Below, one piece after another: positions 1-13,670 of a DNA stretch of 64,000 bases. Positions within the stretch are counted from its first letter, which is position 1. Each line of letters starts with the position of its first letter. Origin of the DNA: Marsupella aquatica (lineage: Eukaryota > Marchantiophyta); the NCBI GenBank assembly GCA_973895155.1, contig OZ316892.1, forward strand, positions 26,226,001 to 26,290,000, read 5' to 3'. Under the pieces are notes generated by a model that did not search any database, had not been told where the DNA came from, and saw only the letters and a list, made by a program, of their open reading frames with translations. Both the position numbers and the translations under genes were made by a program.

Positions 1-3000
1 ATATGAATACCTTGCAAAGTCGAATATGGCCAATCCAAGGTGATAATCTCACAAACAGAAGACCATCTTTACCAGTTGGATTTTTCACGTACTTCTTTGT
101 GTCTGGCCTCGCATATCTGAAACGAAGGAAACAAGAGCAGAATGTTAGAAGGCAATTGGTGTGTAAGTAAAACCATGATCCACGGCATCTCATCTCCGAT
201 AGGTAAAGCAACTGTGTATGGACACAACCCCTACTGACAAGGCAGCTGAGACAACAGCGGAGCATATACGTACTCTATGGCGCAGGTCAGAGATATCTGT
301 TCCAGAGTAACTCTCTGCAGTTGCCTCTGGATTTCTAGAGCTCGTCGCTCTATACCAAAACCCTGTGGGAGTCTCAGAATGGAACGTCTGTCGTTCACTT
401 TAATTTTGGTCTTAGAACGGACCGTCAATACTTCCTGCAAATGTGCAGAAAACACGGAAATCACTAGAGGCAAACCTTCGAAAGGACTATTGCAGGAAAG
501 CTGCCTTTTGACGGTGGGCACGAAGGGAATCAATTGTGCACGAACACCTCAATTACGAATACAGGAAAGTGCGAACGTTGAAGAATTTCAAGAAATATGT
601 AATGTCCAATTACTGACCGCATTCCCTACTTAGCCAGGCATACCTTGAGCAGCTGAATAGGACTTGTTCCCAACACCTGAGCTTGTTGAATTGCTTGCAT
701 CTTCACGTGGTAAGCCGGCTCTGCAATGGAAGTGGCCGCTAAGGCACCGACGGGTTCCCCAGCGAGTTCCGAACCAGCCCATTGGTCTTCGGGATCCTCA
801 CAAACGAGAGATGGGTCTGACGACCCATATGACGCCGGTACTGGTCGACAAGGATCTTTACCAAGAGAACTTCTCTTGCCAGTGCCATATCGAAATTGGA
901 TGATGCTCTGGACGCTTCCAATTCGGACCGTACCATCGTATGAAATTTGTATATCTCGCATGAACAACATAAGATTTCTCATTATCTGATTCGGTTCCTC
1001 AAGGCCCTGTCGTAACACGTTGCACCTGGAGGAAATTGTGTCCATGAAGAACTCCGTGGCATTGAGACCATCGATATAAGAATTTGGAATGATACTTCTT
1101 GACTCCCAATATCCTTCCAGTCCGGCGTCTGCCTTAGTTTGAGAGAACACATTTGATTGACCCTTCTCCGGAGGCGTGTGAATATATGACAGCTTATTAT
1201 TTCGTTGGATTGGGAGTAGTCTTTGTCCCTTGTAGAGTTGGAGGCCTAAGCATCCAACCTGCTGAGTTAGCTTCGCCATTGATCCTTTGCTGCCACTCCT
1301 CACCATAGCAAGCAGGGAGTTCTTCTGATCCATATACCCTGTAACTAAATCTTCAATATCTGGAGCCAATGTCTGGAATTTCTCAATCGCTGCCACCTGA
1401 AGAGCGGCAACTCTTGGTGTACAGTTTTTCTCCCCTAAAAGTAAACCAAAGCACCCCTGATGCTCCTCCACATCAGTCGAACCCAAGATTCCCCCTTGCT
1501 CAGGAGATAATCTTCTATACTGGTACTGGCGATCTAGTCTCAGTGCTAGCTTCAAGGACGCTTCATTGGACTTCTCCAGGGACTTCTGTACTCCCTTTAG
1601 CATTCTCTTCCGTTGTTCAGGACGCTCTGCCGCATAGAAGTCACGCAAACCAACACTAAAACCAGTAATCAGAAGCCACTGATGTAGTACAGCCTGAAGG
1701 CATTCCAGGTGCTCTAAAGTGGCCACAGGACCTGCGTGGTTGCACATAGCTCTAAGGACCCCATTTGGAGACCTGTCTAACCATTTGGCTCCTCCTTGGC
1801 ACAGCAGAACTTCACCATCCAATATACGCACACTTCCCTCTGCGCTGTATATTTGCTTCAGTGGAATTGTCATACCTAAGGGAGTACCTGTCCAATAAGA
1901 AGTCCCAAAATTGAGTCCACCCGGTAGTGTCATACTAAACAACTGCTTGCCAGTCCACAAACAACCAGTCTTAGTGGGTGCCTTCACAATTGCTGGTATA
2001 GGTATTTGTGATGTGCACCACATAGACAGCTGCTCCATGTCAATTCTATTGATAAATACATGACCGCTGGTAAGTACGTGCCCCGCGACTAGACTATCTT
2101 GAGTAAGACCAACTATAGGTTGACCTCCTTGGGGAGAAATCAATTGCGCATTGACTGTCATGAGCTCCTGCGTTTCAGCTTTGCTTTCCAATGATTGAGG
2201 CAGAAAGATATGAAAGCAATCACCATCAAAATCTCCATCAAACGGTGGACAAATCAAAGGGTTTAACGAAAAAGTGGACAATGCGTGGACCTTCACTTTC
2301 AACGTGACCAAAGAGTGCTTATGCAATGAAGGATTCCTGTTGACAAATACACGATCTCCATCTTTGAGACACCGAGTTATCGTATCTCCCAGACCCAGCA
2401 GAATATGCTGATCTTTGCTCGCGGTTCTGAGAAGTTCCAGATCTCGTTCCTTATTCTCCTTCTTCGTCCTCAACATCAACGCACCTGGCATGGACAGGTC
2501 GTCCGAGACTAGATAGTCATCAACAAACTTCTGCCATGTCCGGATATTGAATCTGTTTATTTTTTCTTCCACAGTCAGTCTCTGGGCCATTTCTTCGGGT
2601 ACTCCAATTTCTTCTATCCGAATATAGGGATCTCCATTGACTACAGTTCTGGCACAGTAATTGGACATCTTGCCAAGAACATTGGCCTTCAACCACTTCA
2701 GCTCCAGAGTGCCCCCAGTTTCTTCTACTTCCAGCCCGGTGGTCGGTTTGTACTCAACTACCTACATTCCAGAAACCACATGTATTCAAAGTTGAGAGCG
2801 AATTGGATTTTGAAGTCTCCCCATGCCAAGAGGTGCCTACAATTTCTTGCAATTTCTCCAAACGATTCTAGCCACAAGAGTTGTACCTTGCAAGCCCGGA
2901 AATGTCTTGCTGCTAGCAGCTGCAACTCGTCCGAGCACTGTGCAGCATAATTAAAACCGCTGCATCCTGGCATATCCTCAAGTGTCTCCTTTATCTGACT

Positions 3001-5787
3001 CGATTTCCTGACAATAGCGTCGAGCTTATTCGTTTGCCCACTTTTCTTCTACAATAAGGCGAGGAGCAGTCGAATAAAGTCAAGAACTCTGGCAAGACTG
3101 ACTTAAAAGAAAACAGCGAACGGCTACTTGCGAATTTCATGGGCTTCAAGAGGGGCTCTCGTCAAAGGGAATGCACATTGTTGTCACGCTCCCATCCCAA
3201 AACGAATTGTACGTGGAAATTTAAGCCTTACGGTGCTTATCTGATGATAGCAAAGTTCTCAGCAATCCTGAAGACAGCCCACGCAACTGTGAAGGGTTTC
3301 AGTGACTCACCTGCAATACTCTTGGCTGGAGTGTGCTGCTCCAAAAATCCTCCATGATAAGACGATTGCAGTTTGGCGAAACGAGTATGTCAGAGAAAAT
3401 GAAAGCAGCAGGATTACTAGCAGTTGTATTCTCTTTAGGTATCCTTTTCAAAATCTTCCAAGCCTGCACATTCACATCAGTGCAATGATCAAATCCAGAG
3501 GTCGACACCGCTACGAAACCTCTCGTACCAGACAGAAAGATGAGAAACACAAAACACTCATATATGTGACAAAAAACTAAATCGCAGCAAAACTTGTCCA
3601 TGAGTTCAGCATTCAATTTTTTCACCTCTCGGAACATCTCCTAAAGTGTTCATGTCAGCGTTTCAGGACAATGGAAAACCTCAAACCTCGAAAGGCAATA
3701 AAGTTCGAGTCTTCGCCTGATCGCCCATTGGATTTCCTCCGACGAAGTCCCAAAACCCACTCGGCAGGTCTTTTGCTTTCTCATCCACTACTATCTGGAT
3801 AGTATCCACCCGAACTTTTTTTCGTACTTCCTTATTAACTAGTTTCACCTTCATCTTTGGGAATTTAGCTCCATGACCATCGGGTCCCTGCGGACACAAT
3901 ATATCAAGCTGAGATAGCTTGACAAATTCAATCATACGTCGTCATTTCACTGATCAATTTGCTCGCTACATCTTCTAACCTCCGAAAGCAGATACTTCAC
4001 ATTGGCACCCGTCAATTTGCCTCTATTCACCAAATATCCCAGATCACTTACGCCACAATGTTTGCAGACCCCTGATTCCCTATCACTCGAGGGCATTTGC
4101 TTTCCAAGTCCAGGCCCGGGAGTTTCAGGCACGTGTTCGGGACGTGAGGCCTCAGGAATTTCCATGGGCTCCGCCTTGCATCCTTGTTGTTGAGGAAATT
4201 CGACGTTGAAGGAGTCCAACATGGATGATTGCGCCCATTCCTAGCATGACAAGAGGCACTGATCCCTTCATTAAAGAAAGACAACTGGTAAGGTTCGAAG
4301 ATATGTGAAGACGACATGAGTTTTATTCAACTTGGGCCATATGAAAGACGTTCAGGATTCTCATGGTGAAGAGTACTTCTTGCTATCGGAAACACTGCAT
4401 CAGACCCAAAACCTTTTAGAGAGAAGGGATTTCCGGATTGAATGGAAATTCTATCACCTGGTTCATTACGCCACACTCAAGGTCTTCCATCAACCATTTC
4501 GATAAGGTCTTTGCTGTACGCTTCCGTTTCCTGCTTGCCCCACTGTTGGTACCGGCACCCAACTTACGCTTCGGCGCAGCCTTTCGGACAGGCGAATTCT
4601 CAATGTCTTCCTCCTCATCCCCGGACTCTCGACCGAAAATGTCTTGCAAATCATTCTTCCTCTTCTGCGAATTGTCAGCGAGCTAAGTTTACCAGAATAT
4701 GATGAAGGTTTTCATCCACACATCGGAATCTGAAGAACTCGCTGTATTGAGAAGCATATCAGACTGTCCCATTCCCTCATCGCGCAACAATTCGCTCATG
4801 ATTCACCCCACAAGTGACCTTAATTCATGAACGCAAAAACGAAACGACTTCTGTGCAGGAGATGATTTCACCTTTTTCTCTAAAACCCTGCTACAGCCGA
4901 GACATATGCTCGATAGAAATTTCGGCAGGCTTCTCACATAGAGCGGGTGGTATATGGGGTAAGGTAGAGAGGTGTGTCCAAAGTGGCCTGAGAACACACA
5001 ATTCAATTCAGCCCAACGATTTATGGCTCATTAATCGAGCTGCATATGTTTCAAAACTGGTGCCAATGTGAACTGAACTTAACACACAATGTACGTCCGG
5101 ACAATACCAGCAACGGAAACGGCGACGCAATTGTGCTCATACAATACCATCACATCTGTCGGGACGGTCGCCGGGGCCGCGTCTCGTTCCGCCACAGGTT
5201 GCACACTTCTGTTCCTTGTTCGGAATCCCCAACCGAGCATCAAACAGGTCCTGCGCCTTGATGATGCCAACCTTCTTGTTCCTTTCGTTCCTGTCCGTGA
5301 TGACCGATAAACGACCCTGCATTGACAAACCAGTCGTCCAATGGTGAGAGTAAAGCCATCTTAATTTCACCGCAGAAACATTCAGAAATGGTTTCTGAGG
5401 CTAGCATACTATACTGCATCTGTCATCCCCTTCCTTCAATTTAAGGAATATTGTCAATTTTGAGGATACCCAACTTTAGTAAATGACAGGGGGAAGGCCT
5501 CTCTGTAGAGCATCAGCGACCCTCACATAGTATAAGTGTGGGACATCACAGTTGATGACCACCATTGAGAGGCACATCAGGAGATACGATTGCGAGCATT
5601 GTTCGTCAAAGCTATCAATAGAATGCTCAATTTCAGAGCTTACCGCTATCGTTGAGCTTGGCAGCAATCCAAACTGAATTCCGCGCAGCCGTGCGGATGG
5701 ACAACCGAGCTCCCGGGCCGAATTTGCCACTGGGGGCCGCGAAGCCGGCTTCGGCGGTACGTCTACTGGTGGCGTCGTAGGCTCCAT
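1..5787 (-). CDS. RNA polymerase IV/V largest subunit (NRPD1/NRPE1-like), 3' end outside window
   Basis: Catalytic subunit of a plant-specific nuclear polymerase of RNA-directed DNA methylation. Exons (minus): 5787-5644, 5316-5148, 4987-4872, 4664-4458, 4240-3980, 3887-3687, 3463-3311, 3048-2887, 2761-644, 434-270, then one from about 115 running off the window. All splice phases agree through exon 10, giving about 1232 residues. The N-terminus has RGIQFGLLPSS, a zinc site CATCGG...CDGHFGH, IYHP and CLGC. Mid-region has PSGFWDF and ILKRIP...SPNC. The metal-A site DFDGDCFHIFLPQS lies at about residues 648-652, so the catalytic aspartates are kept. GEPVGALAAT followed by EPAY is the Pol IV/V version of the clamp region, not the Pol II one. 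Exon 10 contains KVNDRRSILRL. The FLPQSLESKAE stretch leans toward NRPE1, but the diagnostic C-terminal repeats are not in view. The start at 5787 precedes the conserved N-terminus. Exon 11's acceptor is unresolved. Confidence 0.92.
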
Positions 5788-7380
5788 GCCGCCCCAGACT
5801 AAAAATTAAGGATGGCAGCAGCTCCTGCTGGACAATACAGACCACGCATTCCACATGACTCGCATACACAAAGCGCAGCTACTACAGCTTCCGCCCCTCC
5901 GAGCTAGAGAAAAATGTATCTTTTCCCGAGCTGAGCGGAGCTGGGAGAAGACCAATCGAACAAAATTCGGCCGAAGTGGAACCAAACCATCAGCATTTAT
6001 CGTCCACCTGAAGAATCAATCGATGCAATGGGCAAGGTCTCGAGGAGCTTAAGTGGTGAGAAGTCACACAAGAAAAATGTTGGGAGGATCACTGGGAAAA
6101 GAATGACAGAATCTAACAGTCACCTCTTCCGGTTGCATCTCAGCAATAAACGCTTACTCCCACTGCTACTGAAATCCGCAACCTGGAGCAGGGGCTGGAG
6201 CTGGATTTCGCTTTGTTGCCAGTTAGTAACAGTAACGGTAGATAGAATGTCACATCCATCATTTAAAATTCCTTCAGCTCATTCCTCTCTACTACTACTA
6301 CTTCTTCCCCTACACATCTATGTCTAGTTGTAGACTATCTATCGGCCCTACCGAGCTGGATGGAGCCCCGACCCAACTCGCCCGCTCTTCTCTCGCTTCC
6401 TCGCACACAGCCTCCTCCCTCCAAATGTCCCCTCGAAATGTTCGTCTCAGCCGTGCTATACTCCTCCTCCTCCTTCCCCTCATCCTCATTGCCACCCCTA
6501 GATTTTCTTTTCCGCCTCGACACAACATTTCATCCAGTTTTCACATCAAGCGGAACACCAATCACAAAAAAACCCAGACACCATTTCTCTCGTCCACCAG
6601 AACTGCTCTAATTTCCATCTCACTCGACGGTTCTGCTCGATCCTCGACTCTACTGCTACTCCTCCTCCCCCTCCTCCACCATACCATCATCACTCCAGGA
6701 CCCAATTGATGGACATTCTCGTTTTCCGCTCCGCCCTCCTTCCGCTCCGCTTCCTTCAAGCGTCAAAATGTACTGTACTAGGGAACGAAGCGAATATGTC
6801 TGCTGTCCCTCGTGACGCTTGTAGAAACCGGACACACGTCTTTCTTAGCGTCCTGCGGTTTTCCCCTGAGAATATGGTACCGCACACAAAGCGCACTTAG
6901 CCTTTATTACCGTCCTTTTAACCGTAACCTTCCTTTATTAACGCTAATTGAGTAATAATGGCTCCCGGTCAAAGTCAATCCCGCAGAGTGGCCTTTTGCT
7001 GATTCGGAGGAACTCTGTTCCGCCGACTGCACGTTAATTAATGTTCACGGCAAGATCCCTTGTATCAGCGCCGCGTCGGGCCGGCAATGTGGCGCTTCTT
7101 TCGCGGCGAGAGCGAAACCGGCCTGACATCCACCGGCGCTGAGGCAGGCGAAGCGGCGATTCCCTGTCTCCAAGTATTATTTCTCATCGCCGGCGAGACG
7201 TTTTCGTCGCCGGCGACTGGCAGGATCGTAATTTAGAGAGCGATTTTGAATCGACGGCCGTTGTAGCGTATCTAGCTCGAGGGAGATCTTGACCTTCGAT
7301 CGATCTCAGTCATAATAAATAATGTCGCTCTATGTGATCGAAAGGCACTGGATAAAATCTATCTGAAGTTTCTGGAAATG
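5788..7380. other. Upstream region of the polymerase gene, pyrimidine-rich, no gene seen
   Basis: This lies 5' of the minus-strand polymerase start. On the plus strand 6280-6700 is strongly C/T-rich with CTACTACTA and CTCCTCCTC runs, so open frames on both strands there are low-complexity artefacts. From about 7050 to 7260 the DNA turns GC-rich with repeated GCCGGCGA words. It may contain the polymerase promoter and 5' UTR, but I see no clear TATA box or other decisive signal. Confidence 0.4.
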
Positions 7381-10300
7381 GGAAGTCATTTTATTTTATC
7401 TTTCTGTAAGGGGGCCTTTAGAAGACCGACCGGACGACAAAAGTTTTCCTGTGGCTCATTTACTTTAGGTCTGGATGGAGTATTCCTAGTGGTCAGTAGC
7501 GTCTGACTGACTATGGGATGGAAGCGAGAGTGGTGTACTTTGACAACTGCCTCAAGATTTTTCTCCTTACATATTCTGTACTTTACTACTTTATGACTTG
7601 ACTTTACAGGAAAGACTTCCCACCACACACAGCTCTTATTCTTTATTTTTCTGAAAGAAAGTGAGCCAATGTATTTCAAGGGCAGCAACAGGGAAGACCA
7701 AGGGGTATAGAAAACAAAAGCCATGGGGCCGGGAGTCCCCACCACCAGACCTTACCTGTGATTACACGTCACAAATCAGAAGTATCAGAAGTATAGGATA
7801 TATTGTGCTAAGTGACAAGCATCCACTGGTTGAATGGAAGTCCTCCACCCCAAATAAACCCAATTATTCTTTTATATCAGATAATGTTGTTCCTTCTTCA
7901 TATCCAGGCTCTAACATTTTGATGGGCGATTTGTGGGACACCACCAAGAGCTGTGCTAAGGGCACGAACCTCTTTTTGTCTGTTAGTTAAAAGGGGAATC
8001 TCAACTTTGAGTTTGTCTTTATTGTGAAGGAGGATAAAGAACCTTGAATAGAACGGGTGAGGCATTCTTACACTCCACTTGCTTCTTGGTGAAAAAGAAA
8101 GTCTAGACTTCCAATAAAATTGTGCTTGTAAAACTAACTTCCACCAAAATTGATAAATCAGGAAAAAACAAAGTACAATGGTTGTAAGTGTGGAGAAGAC
8201 AAAACCAAGCAATAAAGAAATAGTACCATAAAAAAAATTAGGAGTGAAAATCTTTCAGAGATTAATTGTCATGACCACAAAATAAGTAGGGTGGCTTTAG
8301 TTCAAGGTATTTCAAGAACTTGGGGGCAATGGTTCCTTTTTTCTAAGTGTGAGATACAATACTAGCCATTCATAGGTGGGAACAGTCCACATGTCACTTT
8401 ACATGTACTTGGGGGCACAATCAACCATTACTGAACCCAGTCATCTCTCAATGGGCCCCTTGTGGGTCCCTTTTGTTGCTCATATGTGCATGTCTTTTTG
8501 TCAAAAATTTAGACCTCCTCATGTGAGGTGGTCTAAAAACTGGAGCACAACAGGTTCTTTTCAGTGAATTGCATCGATTATGTCCTCACCTGACACATTT
8601 TGGCTCAGACATTTTAACTATTGTGTAATGAAATAACCATTAGCTTTGGATAGAGAGACAAAAATGGCCACAGCGGCCTTGTAAAGCACCCTTGTGCTTT
8701 TTGAGAGATAGTGTGCGTTAAAGAGAGGCACACATAGAATACTTAGTGTCATGGAGGCTGTTTGCTTTCCTGGGGCTTGTTTGACTTGCCTGCTTTGGAG
8801 GGCTGTGGGTTGGTCATATTTCTTTACAGCCGACAGCCCTCCTTTCACCTTTCACATTCATTTTGCTCAGGAGGGCTAAGATTACTTGTCTTAGTGCCTC
8901 TGCAGTAGACAATTCCTCTCATATACAGTTTACTCTGGAGTTTTCCTAGGCTTTTCAATTTGCTGTTCAGTAAGGCTTGAGTACCTTTGCTGGTGTAAGG
9001 GACTCTTCCTGTCGTATGGGAGTCCCAAGCCTTTTTAGCTATGTGTGGTCTGCTCGTTCTGTCCTTTTCTATTTATTGGGTTTATGGTCTCCTCGCTCTG
9101 TCCTTTTCTATTTATTGGGTTTATGGTCTCCTCGCTCCTCTCTCGTTGCTTGAAACTTTCTGTTCATTGGTAGTCAATTCTAAAGATTTTGTTACTCTCT
9201 CCCTTGTGGGTCGGGATGCTTCGAGTCAGTCTATTTTTTAAGGTTTTTGATTTTTTGCCAGAGTGGCAAATGTCCAGTGTGTGAAGGAAAAGATACTCAA
9301 AATATTACTAATCCTATTATTTTCCTGACCTCCCAAGATGTAAGGATGACATTAGATTCTGGCTAATGAGACCTGTGATTAGGTGGAACATTGGCTAATG
9401 AGACAGAAAAAGACTAGCAAATTTTTGCCAAAAATGGGGAAAGCTTTTTGGGGAGGTGAAATTTGGCAATTTTTGCCACTAAAAAAAATATTGCTTGGAA
9501 TATACTATTTCTACGCTTTCTAAATTAATTAATTAACTTTGATCGTCAGATCACCCTAGATTCTAGCTAACAAGGTACCTGACTACAGGAACATAACTAA
9601 CGTAACTAATTTTTGCAAAAGCCAGAGAGAGGTGGACTCTAGCGAATTTGGGCTCTAGCGAATTCTTGCCACCAGAACGATACAGTGAGAAAATTTTCGA
9701 AGGAAATTAAAGTCCTTTACTGCTGTACCTGCGTTGTGGAGGTACGGGCTCCAGACTGGTCCGCGTCTTCGCCTTCAACCAAAGTCCAACTACTCCACTC
9801 CTCACTTCGGGAGAGTACATACACGATACATATAGAAAAGTACATATACATAAGTACACTACCATATATACCGTGCCAAAGAGTTGTCTCCAAGGAAGAT
9901 TTATAAAGTTTATACAGTACGATAGGATGCTGCAGCTCCGGAAAACACCGTACTACGACCGACAAAAGGACAGCTGGCAAGCCGGGAAAATACACGGCCA
10001 ATCTGGGGCGGATAAAGGCGGCAGGGACAATGATGGGCCTCATGCAAACTCATCGAGTACGAGTATAAATTAAAAAAATGACACCCATGTTATGTGAAGT
10101 TGTGGAAAATCATGACTCAATTGTTTTAGACAACAGCTGCCCTATAAAATGCTACTGGTAACCAGTAAATCTCATTGTGTGTGCATACCACCCTATTTTG
10201 TAAGGTTTTATATTTTTGAGCCCATGTGACCAATGCTTGCTCCTCTAAGGGAGTAGATTTTAGTAATATTTTTATCATATTTTACTGAATTAAATCATGC

Positions 10301-10930
10301 CCGTCAGATATCCCTAGATTTAAGGAGTACCCTTAGATTTTGGCTAATGAATGGGGTACATGATTTGGTGAAAGAGGTGCTAATGGTTAAAAAAAGGTAA
10401 CCAATACTATCAACCTTATTTTGGGATGTGGAATTTGGCTAAAATTAGCACTTAGAAATATGTTTGTGCATACTCCTAATCTCCTATCTTGAAAACCATC
10501 TTGACCAACGACGACAGTTGTCAAATCTTCAAAGATCTGGTGAATCTAGCAACTGCTAAAAGCATATTTTATTAGCTAGTTGGCCTATTGTTTTCCCTGA
10601 TGTTCTCTTCGTCTCATTGGCCATTTGGCCAGTGATAAATCAGATTTGGGGCGAACATTCGCCAACTAAAAAAACTCTGGAGCGCATAAAGTGTCATGGC
10701 AAATTCCGGCGATTGCAGGTGTCAGACCCCGACATTACTGCTCCCATTTAATGCATCTGAATCGACGGCTCGATCGCTGTACCCTTCCCTGGAAAACAGC
10801 TGAAAACCGGGACAATTTTAGCGGCTGCCAAAACTCTCGGCCACCCTGCCGGCAATACTCCTGGATACAGAACTCCCCGTCAACGGCGACAGCTACCGTC
10901 GATACCTCCGTCGTCTCGTCAAACAATCCG
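7381..10930. other. No gene seen; AT-rich intergenic DNA
   Basis: Frames here are short, lack recognisable motifs and have no convincing splice-linked continuation. AT-rich stretches alternate with a short GC-richer patch near 10690-10930. Apart from the tandem pair listed separately, I see nothing I can name. Confidence 0.5.
9059..9136. repeat. Perfect tandem duplication, 2 x 39 bp
   Basis: The 39-base unit starting CTGTCCTTTTCTATTTATTG occurs twice head to tail with no mismatch that I can see, so it is recent or recently homogenised. It makes a repeated peptide in one plus frame, but nothing else suggests coding. Confidence 0.85.
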
Positions 10931-10931
10931 G

Positions 10932-11465
10932 TTAACACATGCAGTGCTGAGCCACTATACAGGGCACTCTAAATCATCACCCTAAAGTGCCTAGTTATTG
11001 TTGAGATTACTACACATACCCAATCATGAATCCTATGGCTACTCAGTGAGTATGAAAAGTGTGGTGAGCACTTTCACAAGAATCACAAGAACCTTGTTGT
11101 ATGGAATGGGCCCAGAGGTCCATTGGGAGGGAGTATGCATGTTTGGTGGTTCAATAGGCAAAATTATGCATGTTTTAGTCACATAAATACAAAAGTTGTG
11201 TTTCACACCACTAAATATATATGAAACTTTGGGGGATTATACATTATTTAGGCGCACCTCATCAGTTCCTAATAAAGCACTGGCACTGTATATTAACAGT
11301 GTCATGCTCTTGCCTTGGGGAACCGTGCATATTTTAGAGTGCCCTGTATAGTGGCTCAGCACTGCATGTGTTAAGGGGCATGTGCACTCACTGAGTAGCC
11401 ATAGGATAACATGATTGGGCCTGTGTAGTAATGTCAACAATAACTAGGCACTTTAGGGTGATGAT
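10932..11465. repeat. Inverted repeat with permuted segment order (A-B ... A'-B')
   Basis: Segment A (10932-10973, TTAACACATGCAGTGCTGAG...) is followed by B (10973-11050, ATCATCACCCTAAAGTGCC...). The reverse complement of A recurs at 11333-11374 and the reverse complement of B at about 11387-11465. A simple palindrome would give the order B'-A'; here it is A'-B', so the inverted copy is circularly permuted. The arms keep about 90% identity by eye. There is no coding content. Confidence 0.8.
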
Positions 11466-13360
11466 CATGATGCAAAGCGCCGTAGCCCTAACCACAATTA
11501 AGCATGAGACTTCAATATGGTTATTGTTTTCAAACTACAGATAAGGAGCTTGCAGCAGCATCAAAGCACACAAGCGTAATAGTCGTGCCCCAGCCTCTCA
11601 GCATTTTAGAATAGGTTGTGGCTATAGTGCTCAAGATACATCAAAGATACACAATGCACATTGTATTCAATGTTCATAGTAAGAAAAATTAGAAGAAAAA
11701 ATAGTGTCAACACCTGGCATCAAAGTCTGCCCAAATGGACAAAACTATATCATATTCAACATAGAAGTATCATTGATATGTATAGACAAGACATGTTGTA
11801 CAACAATTAACGATTAGAAACCACATCAAGAACTGAACATATTAATCTTAATTTCATGCGCCTACGCTCTGCTTCACCAAAAACCCTAAGCCATCATGTA
11901 TACATGGATGTCCAGCTCTAAAAACTCTAGCTGCAGTGCTCACTATTGTGTTGTGGTTGCACGACACCTGGTTCATTTGACACCGTGGTATGTGTACACA
12001 TTATTGTCAATGTATACAAGTTCTAACTGCAATGCTCTGTGTGATGCTGCGGTAGCAAGGTGAATGGTTCATTTGACACTGTGGTCTATGTATCCATAGC
12101 TATTGATATATACAATGTCAATATACTACCTCATTGGACACTGCAATCATAGTTGATCACATTTGACCATGCCATCGGACATCAAGATAGTAAAACATAC
12201 TAGATTTTACAGTGTCATTCTTGTGTTTTAAGGATTGCACAATGCTTTAGTCAAACATCTGACACAAAATGGGACCTCTGATGGGCCCTGAGGTCTACTG
12301 GGCAAAGACATGCATGTTTTGATAGGTTAAGTAAAAAAAAAAGTAGCATTGGATGTCTGTTAAGTATATCTCTCTTCCTATCTAGGCTAATTTCTGCACA
12401 TTTCCTATCATGGTAGAGAAAGGGCTTGTGAATGATACAAACTAAATTTTAAAAAGTTTTAGTGATTTACAGGTTAATAGTAACTGTGCAGCTGATCTAA
12501 CAGACATAATGTAAACCCTACAAGTCAAGTACAATATTTTTACAAAGCACAGCCATATATGTCACCTGCCAAAAACACAAACGTAAGTACTGGTACCTAG
12601 ATGAGTCACCCCTGAAAAATCATGTTAATCACTTCAGGAAATCGGGAGGAAATGCAATTCCAGACAAAAAAGTATGAAAAAACCACTTAATTAAAGCTAA
12701 ATGCTTTTGAAAACTTGTTTTCTATTCAAACAGGAAGCAAAACATAATTATATTCACTATATCAAGAAGATATTTTGGCTTTGAAAAATTAGAATAGCCA
12801 CTCACAACCTCTAGGAACAAATTAAAATAACTTTTTGCGATCAGACATTGCGAAGGACCTGATCAAGTGCTTTTGGAAACCCTGGCCTTAATAAGAGAAC
12901 TGTAGTCTTACCATTGGGCCTTGATCAAGCAATAATTCATGCTAAGAATTTTCCACGTTTTATTTACACGTAGGATGCTCTCGAGTACTTTAATTGCATT
13001 GCATGTACAGCTCGCAGCCAGGAATGGTAGCTTCCATTATTACTGTAGAGCTACTATAATGTGACACTTTGGTCGCTTTCTTCTGTGGACAAGCTGTATC
13101 AAGGAGCACCGTACACTGCCGACTCAATTATGGAAGCTTAGCTACTTGAGGGTTAAGAAGGAATGATCTTCCCACCATTTCGTAGCTGCCTCAAGCCGTA
13201 GAAATGTAGAATCACATGTGTATTCTCACAACAAAAATAGAGTATAGGGGCAAGAGGAAGGAATGTAGAATCACGCGTGCTTTTGCCACAATAAGAGTTA
13301 TTATGCTTGCAGCTGGGGCCTAAAAGTAGGCCGTGGCTACTTTACATTGTGAGGATTGAA
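11466..13360. other. No gene seen; AT-rich intergenic DNA with decayed repeats
   Basis: No open frame of useful length is present. A phrase at about 11105-11190 (GGGCCCAGAGGTCCATTGGG, then GCATGTTT) recurs in degraded form at about 12270-12335, which suggests an old dispersed repeat. Confidence 0.5.
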
Positions 13361-13670
13361 TTCATGCAATTGTCATACAGCAATGCACCTTACTCGTGTT
13401 AGCACGAAAATGTAGGATGGAATCAATTCGATTCTCCTACCCTAGTATAGCTTACTTCAATCCATTCATCTGTCATAGAAGAATGCTTGGTATCGCATGA
13501 CAAATGAGGATTGAATCATTCTATTGTCATACTGGAGTGCAGCGTACTGGGTACTAGTATAGAAAAGATGGAATCATTCAACTGCAACATACAGTAACAC
13601 ACAGCTGACTTCAATCTATTCAGTTGTCATAAAGTAATTGAGCTTACTGGATATTATCATGAAAAATGTA
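13360..13670. repeat. Degenerate short-period repeat around ATTGTCATA
   Basis: Phrases such as GAATCAATTC or GAATCATTC, then TGTCATA, then CAATGC or GAATGC and a word ending in TTACT or GTACT recur every 60-90 bp at about 13366, 13460, 13510 and 13620. The copies are heavily diverged and the period is irregular. Confidence 0.5.

Noticed and set aside
626-1659. Plus-strand frames inside the polymerase gene (277-633, 726-989, 1369-1659)
   Set aside because: Shadows of conserved minus-strand exons 9 and 10.
6310-6709. Overlapping frames on both strands rich in S/L/P or R/G/E
   Set aside because: C/T-rich low-complexity DNA; no start context, domain or splice continuity.
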